A program made the position numbers and the translations under genes. 64,000 nucleotides of DNA from Calliphora vicina (lineage: Eukaryota; Arthropoda; Insecta; Diptera; Calliphoridae): the NCBI RefSeq assembly GCF_958450345.1, contig NW_027052619.1, positions 1 through 64,000 on the forward strand. The letters run 5' to 3'. The notes below the pieces were generated by a model. The model did no database searches. It saw only the letters and a list, made by a program, of their open reading frames with translations, and had not been told where the DNA came from. Below, piece after piece: positions 1-14,090 of the stretch; position 1 is the stretch's first letter; each line of letters starts with the position of its first letter.

Positions 1-193
1 ATTTATATGAAGTCGTTAAAAACTGGGGTAATTTTGGGACATTTTTTGAAAAATGTCCGATATACCCGCATATATATCGGGTACTATTTATGCTAGCTAC
101 ATAAGTTATACCTTGTTAGAAAGCTACAATCTCATGTCATCCAAATATAAAAAAATTTAGCTTCCTAGCTCTTTAGGGCCTTTTAAAATTGCG
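1..193 (+). repeat. Reference satellite monomer (193 bp)
   Basis: Chosen as the reference unit because the window opens at its first base. I count 63 G+C in 193 positions of a consensus A-type unit (about 33%). In order it holds: an A-tract (AAAAAC); a near-perfect 22-bp inverted repeat at 38-59 (TG at the centre here); a hairpin at 63-83 with TACCCG and CGGGTA arms around an AT loop; GCTAGC at 91-96; ATAAAAAAATTTAG; CCTAGCTCTTTAGG, a possible 4-bp stem; and the variable GC-containing spacer. The length is close to a nucleosome plus linker and A/T-tracts recur along it, which would suit phased nucleosomes; that is inference. Confidence 0.95.
63..83. repeat. TACCCG/CGGGTA hairpin with AT loop (example)
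   Basis: A 6-bp inverted repeat with a 9-nt loop (CATATATAT), present in nearly all monomers. In CG-type monomers the left arm is TGCCCG, so the stem loses a pair. An overlapping alternative, CCGATAT with ATATCGG, gives a 7-bp stem. The transposon at 20558 is inserted in the AT loop of this element. Confidence 0.75.
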
Positions 194-1580
194 ATTTATA
201 TGAAGTCGTTAAAAACTGGGGTAATTTTGAGACATTTTTTGAAAAATGTCCGATATACCCGCATATATATCGGGTACTATTTATGCTAGCTACATAAGTT
301 ATACCTTGTTAGAAAGCTACAATCTCATGTCATCCAAATATAAAAAAATTTAGCTTCCTAGCTCTTTAGGGCCTTTTAAAATTGCGATTTATATGAAGTC
401 GTTAAAAACTGGGGTAATTTTGGGACATTTTTTGAAAAATGTCCGATATACCCGCATATATATCGGGTACTATTTATGCTAGCTACATAAGTTATACCTT
501 GTTAGAAAGCTACAATCTCATGTCATCCAAATATAAAAGAATGTAGCTTCCTAGCTCTTTAGGGGCCTTTATAATTGCGATTTATATGAAGTCGTTAAAA
601 ACTGGGGTAATTTTGGGACATTTTTTGAAAAATGTCCGATATACCCGCATATATATCGGGTACTATTTATGCTAGCTACATAAGTTATACCTTGTTAGAA
701 AGCTACAATCTCATGCCATCCAAATATAAAAAAATTTAGCTTCCTAGCTCTTTAGGGCCTTTTAAAATTGCGATTTATATGAAGTCGTTAAAAACTGGGG
801 TAATTTTGGGACATTTTTTGAAAAATGTCCGATATACCCGCATATATATCGGGTACTATTTATTCTAGCTACATAAGTTATACCTTGTTAGAAAGCTACA
901 ATCTCATGTCATCCAAATATAAAAAAATTTAGCTTCCTAGCTCTTTAGGGCCTTTTAAAATTGCGATTTATATGAAGTCGTTAAAAACTGGGGTAATTTT
1001 GGGACATTTTTTGAAAAATGTCCGATATACCCGCATATATATCGGGTACTATTTATGCTAGCTACATAAGTTATACCTTGTTAGAAAGCTACAATCTCAT
1101 GCCATCCAAATATAAAAAAATGTAGCTTCCTAGCTCTTTAGGGGCCTTTATAATTGCGATTTATATGAAGTCGTTAAAAACTGGGGTAATTTTGGGACAT
1201 TTTTTGAAAAATGTCCGATATACCCGCATATATATCGGGTACTATTTATGCTAGCTACATAAGTTATACCTTGTTAGAAAGCTACAATCTCATGCCATCC
1301 AAATATAAAAAAACTTAGCTTCCTAGCTCTTTAGGGCCTTTTAAAATTGCGATTTATATGAAGTCGTTAAAAACTGGGGTAATTTTGGGACATTTTTTGA
1401 AAAATGTCCGATATACCCGCATATATATCGGGTACTATTTATGCTAGCTACATAAGTTATACCTTGTTAGAAAGCTACAATCTCATGTCATCCAAATATA
1501 AAAAAATTTAGCTTCCTAGCTCTTTAGGGGCCTTTAGAATTGCGATTTATATGAAGTCGTTAAAAACTTGGGTAATTTTG

Positions 1581-1602
1581 GGACATTTTTCGAAAAATGT
1601 CC
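1581..1602. repeat. 22-bp perfect palindrome inside the CG-type monomer (example)
   Basis: Half-site GGACATTTTT, centre CG, then the exact reverse complement AAAAATGTCC. In the majority monomer type the centre reads TG, so dyad symmetry is broken at one position only. The palindrome lies just before the CCCG...CGGG hairpin and recurs in every CG-type monomer, roughly a third of the array. It could extrude as a cruciform or bind a dimeric protein; neither is shown. Confidence 0.85.
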
Positions 1603-3079
1603 GATATGCCCGCATATATATCGGGTACTATTTATGCTAGCTACATAAGTTATACCTTGTTAGAAAGCTACAATCTCATGCCATCCAAATATAAAAAAAT
1701 TTAGCTTCCTAGCTCTTTAGGGCCTTTTAAAATTGCGATTTATATGAAGTCGTTAAAAACTGGGGTAATTTTGGGACATTTTTTGAAAAATGTCCGATAT
1801 ACCCGCATATATATCGGGTACTATTTATTCTAGCTACATAAGTTATACCTTGTTAGAAAGCTACAATCTCATGTCATCCAAATATAAAAAAATTTAGCTT
1901 CCTAGCTCTTTAGGGCCTTTTAAAATTGCGATTTATATGAAGTCGTTAAAAACTGGGGTAATTTTGGGACATTTTTTGAAAAATGTCCGATATACCCGCA
2001 TATATATCGGGTACTATTTATGCTAGCTACATAAGTTATACCTTGTTAGAAAGCTACAATCTCATGCCATCCAAATATAAAAAAATGTAGCTTCCTAGCT
2101 CTTTAGGGGCCTTTATAATTGCGATTTATATGAAGTCGTTAAAAACTGGGGTAATTTTGGGACATTTTTTGAAAAATGTCCGATATACCCGCATATATAT
2201 CGGGTACTATTTATGCTAGCTACATAAGTTATACCTTGTTAGAAAGCTACAATCTCATGCCATCCAAATATAAAAAAATTTAGCTTCCTAGCTCTTTAGG
2301 GCCTTTTAAAATTGCGATTTATATGAAGTCGTTAAAAACTGGGGTAATTTTGGGACATTTTTTGAAAAATGTCCGATATACCCGCATATATATCGGGTAC
2401 TATTTATGCTAGCTACATAAGTTATACCTTGTTAGAAAGCTACAATCTCATGTCATCCAAATATAAAAAAATTTAGCTTCCTAGCTCTTTAGGGCCTTTT
2501 AAAATTGCGATTTATATGAAGTCGTTAAAAACTGGGGTAATTTTGAGACATTTTTTGAAAAATGTCCGATATACCCGCATATATATCGGGTACTATTTAT
2601 GCTAGCTACATAAGTTATACCTTGTTAGAAAGCTACAATCTCATGTCATCCAAATATAAAAAAATTTAGCTTCCTAGCTCTTTAGGGCCTTTTAAAATTG
2701 CGATTTATATGAAGTCGTTAAAAACTGGGGTAATTTTGGGACATTTTTTGAAAAATGTCCGATATACCCGCATATATATCGGGTACTATTTATGCTAGCT
2801 ACATAAGTTATACCTTGTTAGAAAGCTACAATCTCATGTCATCCAAATATAAAAAAATTTAGCTTCCTAGCTCTTTAGGGGCCTTTAGAATTGCGATTTA
2901 TATGAAGTCGTTAAAAACTTGGGTAATTTTGGGACATTTTTCGAAAAATGTCCGATATGCCCGCATATATATCGGGTACTATTTATGCTAGCTACATAAG
3001 TTATACCTTGTTAGAAAGCTACAATCTCATGCCATCCAAATATAAAAAAATTTAGCTTCCTAGCTCTTTAGGGGCCTTT

Positions 3080-4640
3080 ATAATTGCGATTTATATGAAG
3101 TCGTTAAAAACTGGGGTAATTTTGGGACATTTTTCGAAAAATGTCCGATATGCCCGCATATATATCGGGTACTATTTATGCTAGCTACATAAGTTATACC
3201 TTGTTAGAAAGCTACAATCTCATGCCATCCAAATATAAAAAAATTTAGCTTCCTAGCTCTTTAGGGGCCTTTAGAATTGCGATTTATATGAAGTCGTTAA
3301 AAACTTGGGTAATTTTGGGACATTTTTCGAAAAATGTCCGATATGCCCGCATATATATCGGGTACTATTTATGCTAGCTACATAAGTTATACCTTGTTAG
3401 AAAGCTACAATCTCATGCCATCCAAATATAAAAAAATTTAGCTTCCTAGCTCTTTAGGGCCTTTTAAAATTGCGATTTATATGAAGTCGTTAAAAACTGG
3501 CGTAATTTTGGGATATTTTTTGAAAAATGTCCGATATACCCGCATATATATCGGGTACTATTTATGCTAGCTACATAAGTTATACCTTGTTAGAAAGCTA
3601 CAATCTCATGCCATCCAAATATAAAAAAATTTAGCTTCCTAGCTCTTTAGGGGCCTTTATAATTGCGATTTATATGAAGTCGTTAAAAACTGGGGTAATT
3701 TTGGGACATTTTTCGAAAAATGTCCGATATGCCCGCATATATATCGGGTACTATTTATGCTAGCTACATAAGTTATACCTTGTTAGAAAGCTACAATCTC
3801 ATGCCATCCAAATATAAAAAAATTTAGCTTCCTAGCTCTTTAGGGGCCTTTATAATTGCGATTTATATGAAGTCGTTAAAAACTGGGGTAATTTTGGGAC
3901 ATTTTTCGAAAAATGTCCGATATGCCCGCATATATATCGGGTACTATTTATGCTAGCTACATAAGTTATACCTTGTTAGAAAGCTACAATCTCATGCCAT
4001 CCAAATATAAAAAAATTTAGCTTCCTAGCTCTTTAGGGGCCTTTAGAATTGCGATTTATATGAAGTCGTTAAAAACTTGGGTAATTTTGGGACATTTTTC
4101 GAAAAATGTCCGATATGCCCGCATATATATCGGGTACTATTTATGCTAGCTACATAAGTTATACCTTGTTAGAAAGCTACAATCTCATGCCATCCAAATA
4201 TAAAAAAATTTAGCTTCCTAGCTCTTTAGGGCCTTTTAAAATTGCGATTTATATGAAGTCGTTAAAAACTGGCGTAATTTTGGGATATTTTTTGAAAAAT
4301 GTCCGATATACCCGCATATATATCGGGTACTATTTATGCTAGCTACATAAGTTATACCTTGTTAGAAAGCTACAATCTCATGCCATCCAAATATAAAAAA
4401 ATTTAGCTTCCTAGCTCTTTAGGGGCCTTTATAATTGCGATTTATATGAAGTCGTTAAAAACTGGGGTAATTTTGGGACATTTTTTGAAAAATGTCCGAT
4501 ATACCCGCATATATATCGGGTACTATTTATGCTAGCTACATAAGTTATACCTTGTTAGAAAGCTACAATCTCATGCCATCCAAATATAAAAAAATTTAGC
4601 TTCCTAGCTCTTTAGGGGCCTTTATAATTGCGATTTATAT
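3080..4640 (+). repeat. Tandem 4-mer duplication (772 bp)
   Basis: The private combination CTGGCGTAATTTTGGGATATT occurs at about 3499 and 4271, exactly 772 bp (4 x 193) apart. Each is preceded by the same order of CG-type monomers and an AGAATTG spacer. A third copy is at about 9492, 5221 bp after the second, showing that the block was also copied over a longer distance. Boundaries are approximate because neighbouring monomers are nearly identical. Confidence 0.8.
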
Positions 4641-4999
4641 GAAGTCGTTAAAAACTTGGGTAATTTTGGGACATTTTTCGAAAAATGTCCGATATGCCCG
4701 CATATATATCGGGTACTATTTATGCTAGCTACATAAGTTATACATTGTTAGAAAGCTACAATCTCATGCCATCCAAATATAAAAAAATTTAGCTTCCTAG
4801 CTCTTTAGGGGCCTTTATAATTGCGATTTATATGAAGTCGTTAAAAACTGGGGTAATTTTGGGACATTTTTTGAAAAATGTCCGATATACCCGCATATAT
4901 ATCGGGTACTATTTATGCTAGCTACATAAGTTATACCTTGTTAGAAAGCTACAATCTCATGCCATCCAAATATAAAAAAATTTAGCTTCCTAGCTCTTT

Positions 5000-7900
5000 A
5001 GGGTCTTTTAAAATTGCGATTTATATGAAGTCGTTAAAAACTGGGGTAATTTTGGGACATTTTTTGAAAAATGTCCGATATACCCGCATATATATCGGGT
5101 ACTATTTATGCTAGCTACATAAGTTATACCTTGTTAGAAAGCTACAATCTCATGCCATCCAAATATAAAAAAATTTAGCTTCCTAGCTCTTTAGGGCCTT
5201 TTAAAATTGCGATTTATATGAAGTCGTTTAAAAACTGGGGTAATTTTGGGACATTTTTTGAAAAATGTCCGATATACCCGCATATATATCGGGTACTATT
5301 TATGCTAGCTACATAAGTTATACCTTGTTAGAAAGCTACAATCTCATGCCATCCAAATATAAAAAAAACTTAGCTTCCTAGCTCTTTAGGGCCTTTTAAA
5401 ATTGCGATTTATATGAAGTCGTTAAAAAACTGGGGTAATTTTGGGACATTTTTTGAAAAATGTCCGATATACCCGCATATATATCGGGTACTATTTATGC
5501 TAGCTACATAAGTTATACCTTGTTAGAAAGCTACAATCTCATGTCATCCAAATATAAAAAAATTTAGCTTCCTAGCTCTTTAGGGGCCTTTAGAATTGCG
5601 ATTTATATGAAGTCGTTAAAAACTTGGGTAATTTTGGGACATTTTTCGAAAAATGTCCGATATGCCCGCATATATATCGGGTACTATTTATGCTAGCTAC
5701 ATAAGTTATACCTTGTTAGAAAGCTACAATCTCATGCCATCCAAATATAAAAAAATTTAGCTTCCTAGCTCTTTAGGGCCTTTTAAAATTGCGATTTATA
5801 TGAAGTCGTTAAAAACTGGGGTAATTTTGGGACATTTTTTGAAAAATGTCCGATATACCCGCATATATATCGGGTACTATTTATTCTAGCTACATAAGTT
5901 ATACCTTGTTAGAAAGCTACAATCTCATGTCATCCAAATATAAAAAAATTTAGCTTCCTAGCTCTTTAGGGCCTTTTAAAATTGCGATTTATATGAAGTC
6001 GTTAAAAACTGGGGTAATTTTGGGACATTTTTTGAAAAATGTCCGATATACCCGCATATATATCGGGTACTATTTATGCTAGCTACATAAGTTATACCTT
6101 GTTAGAAAGCTACAATCTCATGCCATCCAAATATAAAAAAATGTAGCTTCCTAGCTCTTTAGGGGCCTTTATAATTGCGATTTATATGAAGTCGTTAAAA
6201 ACTGGGGTAATTTTGGGACATTTTTTGAAAAATGTCCGATATACCCGCATATATATCGGGTACTATTTATGCTAGCTACATAAGTTATACCTTGTTAGAA
6301 AGCTACAATCTCATGCCATCCAAATATAAAAAAATTTAGCTTCCTAGCTCTTTAGGGCCTTTTAAAATTGCGATTTATATGAAGTCGTTAAAAACTGGGG
6401 TAATTTTGGGACATTTTTTGAAAAATGTCCGATATACCCGCATATATATCGGGTACTATTTATGCTAGCTACATAAGTTATACCTTGTTAGAAAGCTACA
6501 ATCTCATGTCATCCAAATATAAAAAAATTTAGCTTCCTAGCTCTTTAGGGGCCTTTAGAATTGCGATTTATATGAAGTCGTTAAAAAACTTGGGTAATTT
6601 TGGGACATTTTTCGAAAAATGTCCGATATGCCCGCATATATATCGGGTACTATTTATGCTAGCTACATAAGTTATACCTTGTTAGAAAGCTACAATCTCA
6701 TGCCATCCAAATATAAAAAAATTTAGCTTCCTAGCTCTTTAGGGGCCTTTATAATTGCGATTTATATGAAGTCGTTAAAAACTGGGGTAATTTTGGGACA
6801 TTTTTCGAAAAATGTCCGATATGCCCGCATATATATCGGGTACTATTTATGCTAGCTACATAAGTTATACCTTGTTAGAAAGCTACAATCTCATGCCATC
6901 CAAATATAAAAAAAATTTAGCTTCCTAGCTCTTTAGGGGCCTTTAGAATTGCGATTTATATGAAGTCGTTAAAAACTTGGGTAATTTTGGGACATTTTTC
7001 GAAAAATGTCCGATATGCCCGCATATATATCGGGTACTATTTATGCTAGCTACATAAGTTATACCTTGTTAGAAAGCTACAATCTCATGCCATCCAAATA
7101 TAAAAAAAATTTAGCTTCCTAGCTCTTTAGGGGCCTTTATAATTGCGATTTATATGAAGTCGTTAAAAAACTGGGGTAATTTTGGGACATTTTTTGAAAA
7201 ATGTCCGATATACCCGCATATATATCGGGTACTATTTATGCTAGCTACATAAGTTATACCTTGTTAGAAAGCTACAATCTCATGCCATCCAAATATAAAA
7301 AAAATTTAGCTTCCTAGCTCTTTAGGGTCTTTTAAAATTGCGATTTATATGAAGTCGTTAAAAACTGGGGTAATTTTGGGACATTTTTTGAAAAATGTCC
7401 GATATACCCGCATATATATCGGGTACTATTTATGCTAGCTACATAAGTTATACCTTGTTAGAAAGCTACAATCTCATGCCATCCAAATATAAAAAAATTT
7501 AGCTTCCTAGCTCTTTAGGGCCTTTTAAAATTGCGATTTATATGAAGTCGTTAAAAAACTGGGGTAATTTTGGGACATTTTTTGAAAAATGTCCGATATA
7601 CCCGCATATATATCGGGTACTATTTATGCTAGCTACATAAGTTATACCTTGTTAGAAAGCTACAATCTCATGCCATCCAAATATAAAAAAACTTAGCTTC
7701 CTAGCTCTTTAGGGCCTTTTAAAATTGCGATTTATATGAAGTCGTTAAAAACTGGGGTAATTTTGGGACATTTTTTGAAAAATGTCCGATATACCCGCAT
7801 ATATATCGGGTACTATTTATGCTAGCTACATAAGTTATACCTTGTTAGAAAGCTACAATCTCATGTCATCCAAATATAAAAAAATTTAGCTTCCTAGCTC

Positions 7901-10240
7901 TTTAGGGGCCTTTAGAATTGCGATTTATATGAAGTCGTTAAAAACTTGGGTAATTTTGGGACAATTTTTCGAAAAATGTCCGATATGCCCGCATATATAT
8001 CGGGTACTATTTATGCTAGCTACATAAGTTATACCTTGTTAGAAAGCTACAATCTCATGCCATCCAAATATAAAAAAATTTAGCTTCCTAGCTCTTTAGG
8101 GCCTTTTAAAATTGCGATTTATATGAAGTCGTTAAAAACTGGGGTAATTTTGGGACATTTTTTGAAAAATGTCCGATATACCCGCATATATATCGGGTAC
8201 TATTTATTCTAGCTACATAAGTTATACCTTGTTAGAAAGCTACAATCTCATGTCATCCAAATATAAAAAAATTTAGCTTCCTAGCTCTTTAGGGCCTTTT
8301 AAAATTGCGATTTATATGAAGTCGTTAAAAACTGGGGTAATTTTGGGACATTTTTTGAAAAATGTCCGATATACCCGCATATATATCGGGTACTATTTAT
8401 GCTAGCTACATAAGTTATACCTTGTTAGAAAGCTACAATCTCATGCCATCCAAATATAAAAAAATGTAGCTTCCTAGCTCTTTAGGGGCCTTTATAATTG
8501 CGATTTATATGAAGTCGTTAAAAACTGGGGTAATTTTGGGACATTTTTTGAAAAATGTCCGATATACCCGCATATATATCGGGTACTATTTATGCTAGCT
8601 ACATAAGTTATACCTTGTTAGAAAGCTACAATCTCATGCCATCCAAATATAAAAAAATTTAGCTTCCTAGCTCTTTAGGGCCTTTTAAAATTGCGATTTA
8701 TATGAAGTCGTTAAAAACTGGGGTAATTTTGGGACATTTTTTGAAAAATGTCCGATATACCCGCATATATATCGGGTACTATTTATGCTAGCTACATAAG
8801 TTATACCTTGTTAGAAAGCTACAATCTCATGTCATCCAAATATAAAAAAATTTAGCTTCCTAGCTCTTTAGGGGCCTTTAGAATTGCGATTTATATGAAG
8901 TCGTTAAAAACTTGGGTAATTTTGGGACATTTTTCGAAAAATGTCCGATATGCCCGCATATATATCGGGTACTATTTATGCTAGCTACATAAGTTATACC
9001 TTGTTAGAAAGCTACAATCTCATGCCATCCAAATATAAAAAAATTTAGCTTCCTAGCTCTTTAGGGGCCTTTATAATTGCGATTTATATGAAGTCGTTAA
9101 AAACTGGGGTAATTTTGGGACATTTTTCGAAAAATGTCCGATATGCCCGCATATATATCGGGTACTATTTATGCTAGCTACATAAGTTATACCTTGTTAG
9201 AAAGCTACAATCTCATGCCATCCAAATATAAAAAAATTTAGCTTCCTAGCTCTTTAGGGGCCTTTAGAATTGCGATTTATATGAAGTCGTTAAAAACTTG
9301 GGTAATTTTGGGACATTTTTCGAAAAATGTCCGATATGCCCGCATATATATCGGGTACTATTTATGCTAGCTACATAAGTTATACCTTGTTAGAAAGCTA
9401 CAATCTCATGCCATCCAAATATAAAAAAATTTAGCTTCCTAGCTCTTTAGGGCCTTTTAAAATTGCGATTTATATGAAGTCGTTAAAAACTGGCGTAATT
9501 TTGGGATATTTTTTGAAAAATGTCCGATATACCCGCATATATATCGGGTACTATTTATGCTAGCTACATAAGTTATACCTTGTTAGAAAGCTACAATCTC
9601 ATGCCATCCAAATATAAAAAAATTTAGCTTCCTAGCTCTTTAGGGGCCTTTATAATTGCGATTTATATGAAGTCGTTAAAAACTGGGGTAATTTTGGGAC
9701 ATTTTTTGAAAAATGTCCGATATACCCGCATATATATCGGGTACTATTTATGCTAGCTACATAAGTTATACCTTGTTAGAAAGCTACAATCTCATGCCAT
9801 CCAAATATAAAAAAATTTAGCTTCCTAGCTCTTTAGGGGCCTTTATAATTGCGATTTATATGAAGTCGTTAAAAACTTGGGTAATTTTGGGACATTTTTC
9901 GAAAAATGTCCGATATGCCCGCATATATATCGGGTACTATTTATGCTAGCTACATAAGTTATACATTGTTAGAAAGCTACAATCTCATGCCATCCAAATA
10001 TAAAAAAATTTAGCTTCCTAGCTCTTTAGGGGCCTTTATAATTGCGATTTATATGAAGTCGTTAAAAACTGGGGTAATTTTGGGACATTTTTTGAAAAAT
10101 GTCCGATATACCCGCATATATATCGGGTACTATTTATGCTAGCTACATAAGTTATACCTTGTTAGAAAGCTACAATCTCATGCCATCCAAATATAAAAAA
10201 ATTTAGCTTCCTAGCTCTTTAGGGTCTTTTAAAATTGCGA
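5000..10240 (+). repeat. Long-range duplicated blocks (12-mer and about 27-mer)
   Basis: The rare spacer AGGGTCTTTT occurs at 5000, 7323 and 10221. The first pair is 2323 bp apart (12 x 193 plus 7), with matching monomer order between. The first and third are 5221 bp apart (27 x 193 plus 10). The rare TACATTGTTAG variant at 4741 and 9962 gives the same 5221-bp spacing. The excess bases are single-base homopolymer insertions. Internal monomer order differs by a few units between copies, so later small duplications or losses occurred. Confidence 0.75.
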
Positions 10241-13200
10241 TTTATATGAAGTCGTTAAAAACTGGGGTAATTTTGGGACATTTTTTGAAAAAATGTCCGA
10301 TATACCCGCATATATATCGGGTACTATTTATGCTAGCTACATAAGTTATACCTTGTTAGAAAGCTACAATCTCATGCCATCCAAATATAAAAAAATTTAG
10401 CTTCCTAGCTCTTTAGGGCCTTTTAAAATTGCGATTTATATGAAGTCGTTAAAAAACTGGGGTAATTTTGGGACATTTTTTGAAAAATGTCCGATATACC
10501 CGCATATATATCGGGTACTATTTATGCTAGCTACATAAGTTATACCTTGTTAGAAAGCTACAATCTCATGCCATCCAAATATAAAAAAATGTAGCTTCCT
10601 AGCTCTTTAGGGGCCTTTATAATTGCGATTTATATGAAGTCGTTAAAAACTGGGGTAATTTTGGGACATTTTTTGAAAAATGTCCGATATACCCGCATAT
10701 ATATCGGGTACTATTTATGCTAGCTACATAAGTTATACCTTGTTAGAAAGCTACAATCTCATGCCATCCAAATATAAAAAAATTTAGCTTCCTAGCTCTT
10801 TAGGGCCTTTTAAAATTGCGATTTATATGAAGTCGTTAAAAACTGGGGTAATTTTGGGACATTTTTTGAAAAATGTCCGATATACCCGCATATATATCGG
10901 GTACTATTTACGCTAGCTACATAAGTTATACCTTGTTAGAAAGCTACAATCTCATGTCATCCAAATATAAAAAAATTTAGCTTCCTAGCTCTTTAGGGCC
11001 TTTTAAAATTGCGATTTATATGAAGTCGTTAAAAACTGGGGTAATTTTGAGACATTTTTTGAAAAATGTCCGATATACCCGCATATATATCGGGTACTAT
11101 TTATGCTAGCTACATAAGTTATACCTTGTTAGAAAGCTACAATCTCATGTCATCCAAATATAAAAAAATTTAGCTTCCTAGCTCTTTAGGGCCTTTTAAA
11201 ATTGCGATTTATATGAAGTCGTTAAAAACTGGGGTAATTTTGGGACATTTTTTGAAAAATGTCCGATATACCCGCATATATATCGGGTACTATTTATGCT
11301 AGCTACATAAGTTATACCTTGTTAGAAAGCTACAATCTCATGTCATCCAAATATAAAAAAATTTAGCTTCCTAGCTCTTTAGGGGCCTTTAGAATTGCGA
11401 TTTATATGAAGTCGTTAAAAACTTGGGTAATTTTGGGACATTTTTCGAAAAATGTCCGATATGCCCGCATATATATCGGGTACTATTTATGCTAGCTACA
11501 TAAGTTATACCTTGTTAGAAAGCTACAATCTCATGCCATCCAAATATAAAAAAATTTAGCTTCCTAGCTCTTTAGGGGCCTTTATAATTGCGATTTATAT
11601 GAAGTCGTTAAAAACTGGGGTAATTTTGGGACATTTTTCGAAAAATGTCCGATATGCCCGCATATATATCGGGTACTATTTATGCTAGCTACATAAGTTA
11701 TACCTTGTTAGAAAGCTACAATCTCATGCCATCCAAATATAAAAAAATGTAGCTTCCTAGCTCTTTAGGGGCCTTTAGAATTGCGATTTATATGAAGTCG
11801 TTAAAAACTGGGGTAATTTTGGGACATTTTTCGAAAAATGTCCGATATGCCCGCATATATATCGGGTACTATTTATGCTAGCCACATAAGTTATACCTTG
11901 TTAGAAAGCTACAATCTCATGCCATCCAAATATAAAAAAATTTAGCTTCCTAGCTCTTTAGGGGCCTTTAGAATTGCGATTTATATGAAGTCGTTAAAAA
12001 CTTGGGTAATTTTGGGACATTTTTCGAAAAATGTCCGATATGCCCGCATATATATCGGGTACTATTTATGCTAGCTACATAAGTTATACCTTGTTAGAAA
12101 GCTACAATCTCATGCCATCCAAATATAAAAAAATGTAGCTTCCTAGCTCTTTAGGGCCTTTTAAAATTGCGATTTATATGAAGTCGTTAAAAACTGGGGT
12201 AATTTTGGGACATTTTTTGAAAAATGTCCGATATACCCGCATATATATCGGGTACTATTTATGCTAGCTACATAAGTTATACCTTGTTAGAAAGCTACAA
12301 TCTCATGTCATCCAAATATAAAAAAAATTAGCTTCCTAGCTCTTTAGGGCCTTTTAAAATTGCGATTTATATGAAGTCGTTAAAAACTGGGGTAATTTTG
12401 GGACATTTTTTGAAAAATGTCCGATATACCCGCATATATATCGGGTACTATTTATGCTAGCTACATAAGTTATACCTTGTTAGAAAGCTACAATCTCATG
12501 CCATCCAAATATAAAAAAATGTAGCTTCCTAGCTCTTTAGGGGCCTTTATAATTGCGATTTATATGAAGTCGTTAAAAACTGGGGTAATTTTGGGACATT
12601 TTTTGAAAAATGTCCGATATACCCGCATATATATCGGGTACTATTTATGCTAGCTACATAAGTTATACCTTGTTAGAAAGCTACAATCTCATGGCATCCA
12701 AATATAAAAAAAATTTAGCTTCCTAGCTCTTTAGGGGCCTTTAGAATTGGGATTTATATGAAGTCGTTAAAAACTTGGGTAATTTTGGGACATTTTTCGA
12801 AAAATGTCCGATATGCCCGCATATATATCGGGTACTATTTATGCTAGCTACATAAGTTATACCTAGTTAGAAAGCTACAATCTCATGCCATCCAAATATA
12901 AAAAAATTTAGCTTCCTAGCTCTTTAGGGGCCTTTATAATTGCGATTTATATGAAGTCGTTAAAAACTGGGGTAATTTTGGGACATTTTTTGAAAAATGT
13001 CCGATATACCCGCATATATATCGGGTACTATTTATGCTAGCTACATAAGTTATACCTTGTTAGAAAGCTACAATCTCATGCCATCCAAATATAAAAAAAT
13101 TTAGCTTCCTAGCTCTTTAGGGGCCTTTATAATTGCGATTTATATGAAGTCGTTAAAAACTGGGGTAATTTTGAGACATTTTTTGAAAAATGTCCGATAT

Positions 13201-13285
13201 ACCCGCATATATATCGGGTACTATTTATGCTAGCTACATAAGTTATACCTTGTTAGAAAGCTACAATCTCATGCCATCCAAATAT

Positions 13286-14090
13286 AAAAATATATAAAAA
13301 ATATAAAATTTAGCTTCCTAGCTCTTTAGGGGCCTTTATAATTGCGATTTATATGAAGTCGTTAAAAACTGGGGTAATTTTGGGACATTTTTTGAAAAAT
13401 GTCCGATATACCCGCATATATATCGGGTACTATTTATGCTAGCTACATAAGTTATACCTTGTTAGAAAGCTACAATCTCATGCCATCCAAATATAAAAAA
13501 ATTTAGCTTCCTAGCTCTTTAGGGCCTTTTAAAATTGCGATTTATATGAAGTCGTTAAAAACTGGGGTAATTTTGGGACATTTTTTGAAAAATGTCCGAT
13601 ATACCCGCATATATATCGGGTACTATTTATGCTAGCTCCATAAGTTATACCTTGTTAGAAAGCTACAATCTCATGTCATCCAAATATAAAAAAATTTAGC
13701 TTCCTAGCTCTTTAGGGCCTTTTAAAATTGCGATTTATATGAAGTCGTTAAAAACTGGGGTAATTTTGGGACATTTTTTGAAAAATGTCCGATATACCCG
13801 CATATATATCGGGTACTATTTATGCTAGCTACATAAGTTATACCTTGTTAGAAAGCTACAATCTCATGCCATCCAAATATAAAAAAATGTAGCTTCCTAG
13901 CTCTTTAGGGGCCTTTATAATTGCGATTTATATGAAGTCGTTAAAAACTGGGGTAATTTTGGGACATTTTTTGAAAAATGTCCGATATACCCGCATATAT
14001 ATCGGGTACTATTTATGCTAGCTACATAAGTTATACCTTGTTAGAAAGCTACAATCTCATGCCATCCAAATATAAAAATATATAAAAAAT
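13286..14090 (+). repeat. Paired 16-bp AT insertion marking a 4-mer duplication
   Basis: In two monomers the ATAAAAAAATTT stretch is lengthened by 16 bp of TATATAAAAAATATAAAA type, near 13286-13310 and 14074-14098. Equivalent bases (13283 and 14071) are 788 bp apart, which is 4 x 193 plus the 16-bp insert, so the longer form was copied with a 4-monomer block. Confidence 0.85.

Noticed and set aside
1588..1604. CENP-B-box-like site (TTCGNNNNANNCGGG) in CG-type monomers
   Set aside because: TTCG and the spaced A are present but the CGGG part reads TCCG, so only part of the core matches; this is likely chance from the palindrome.
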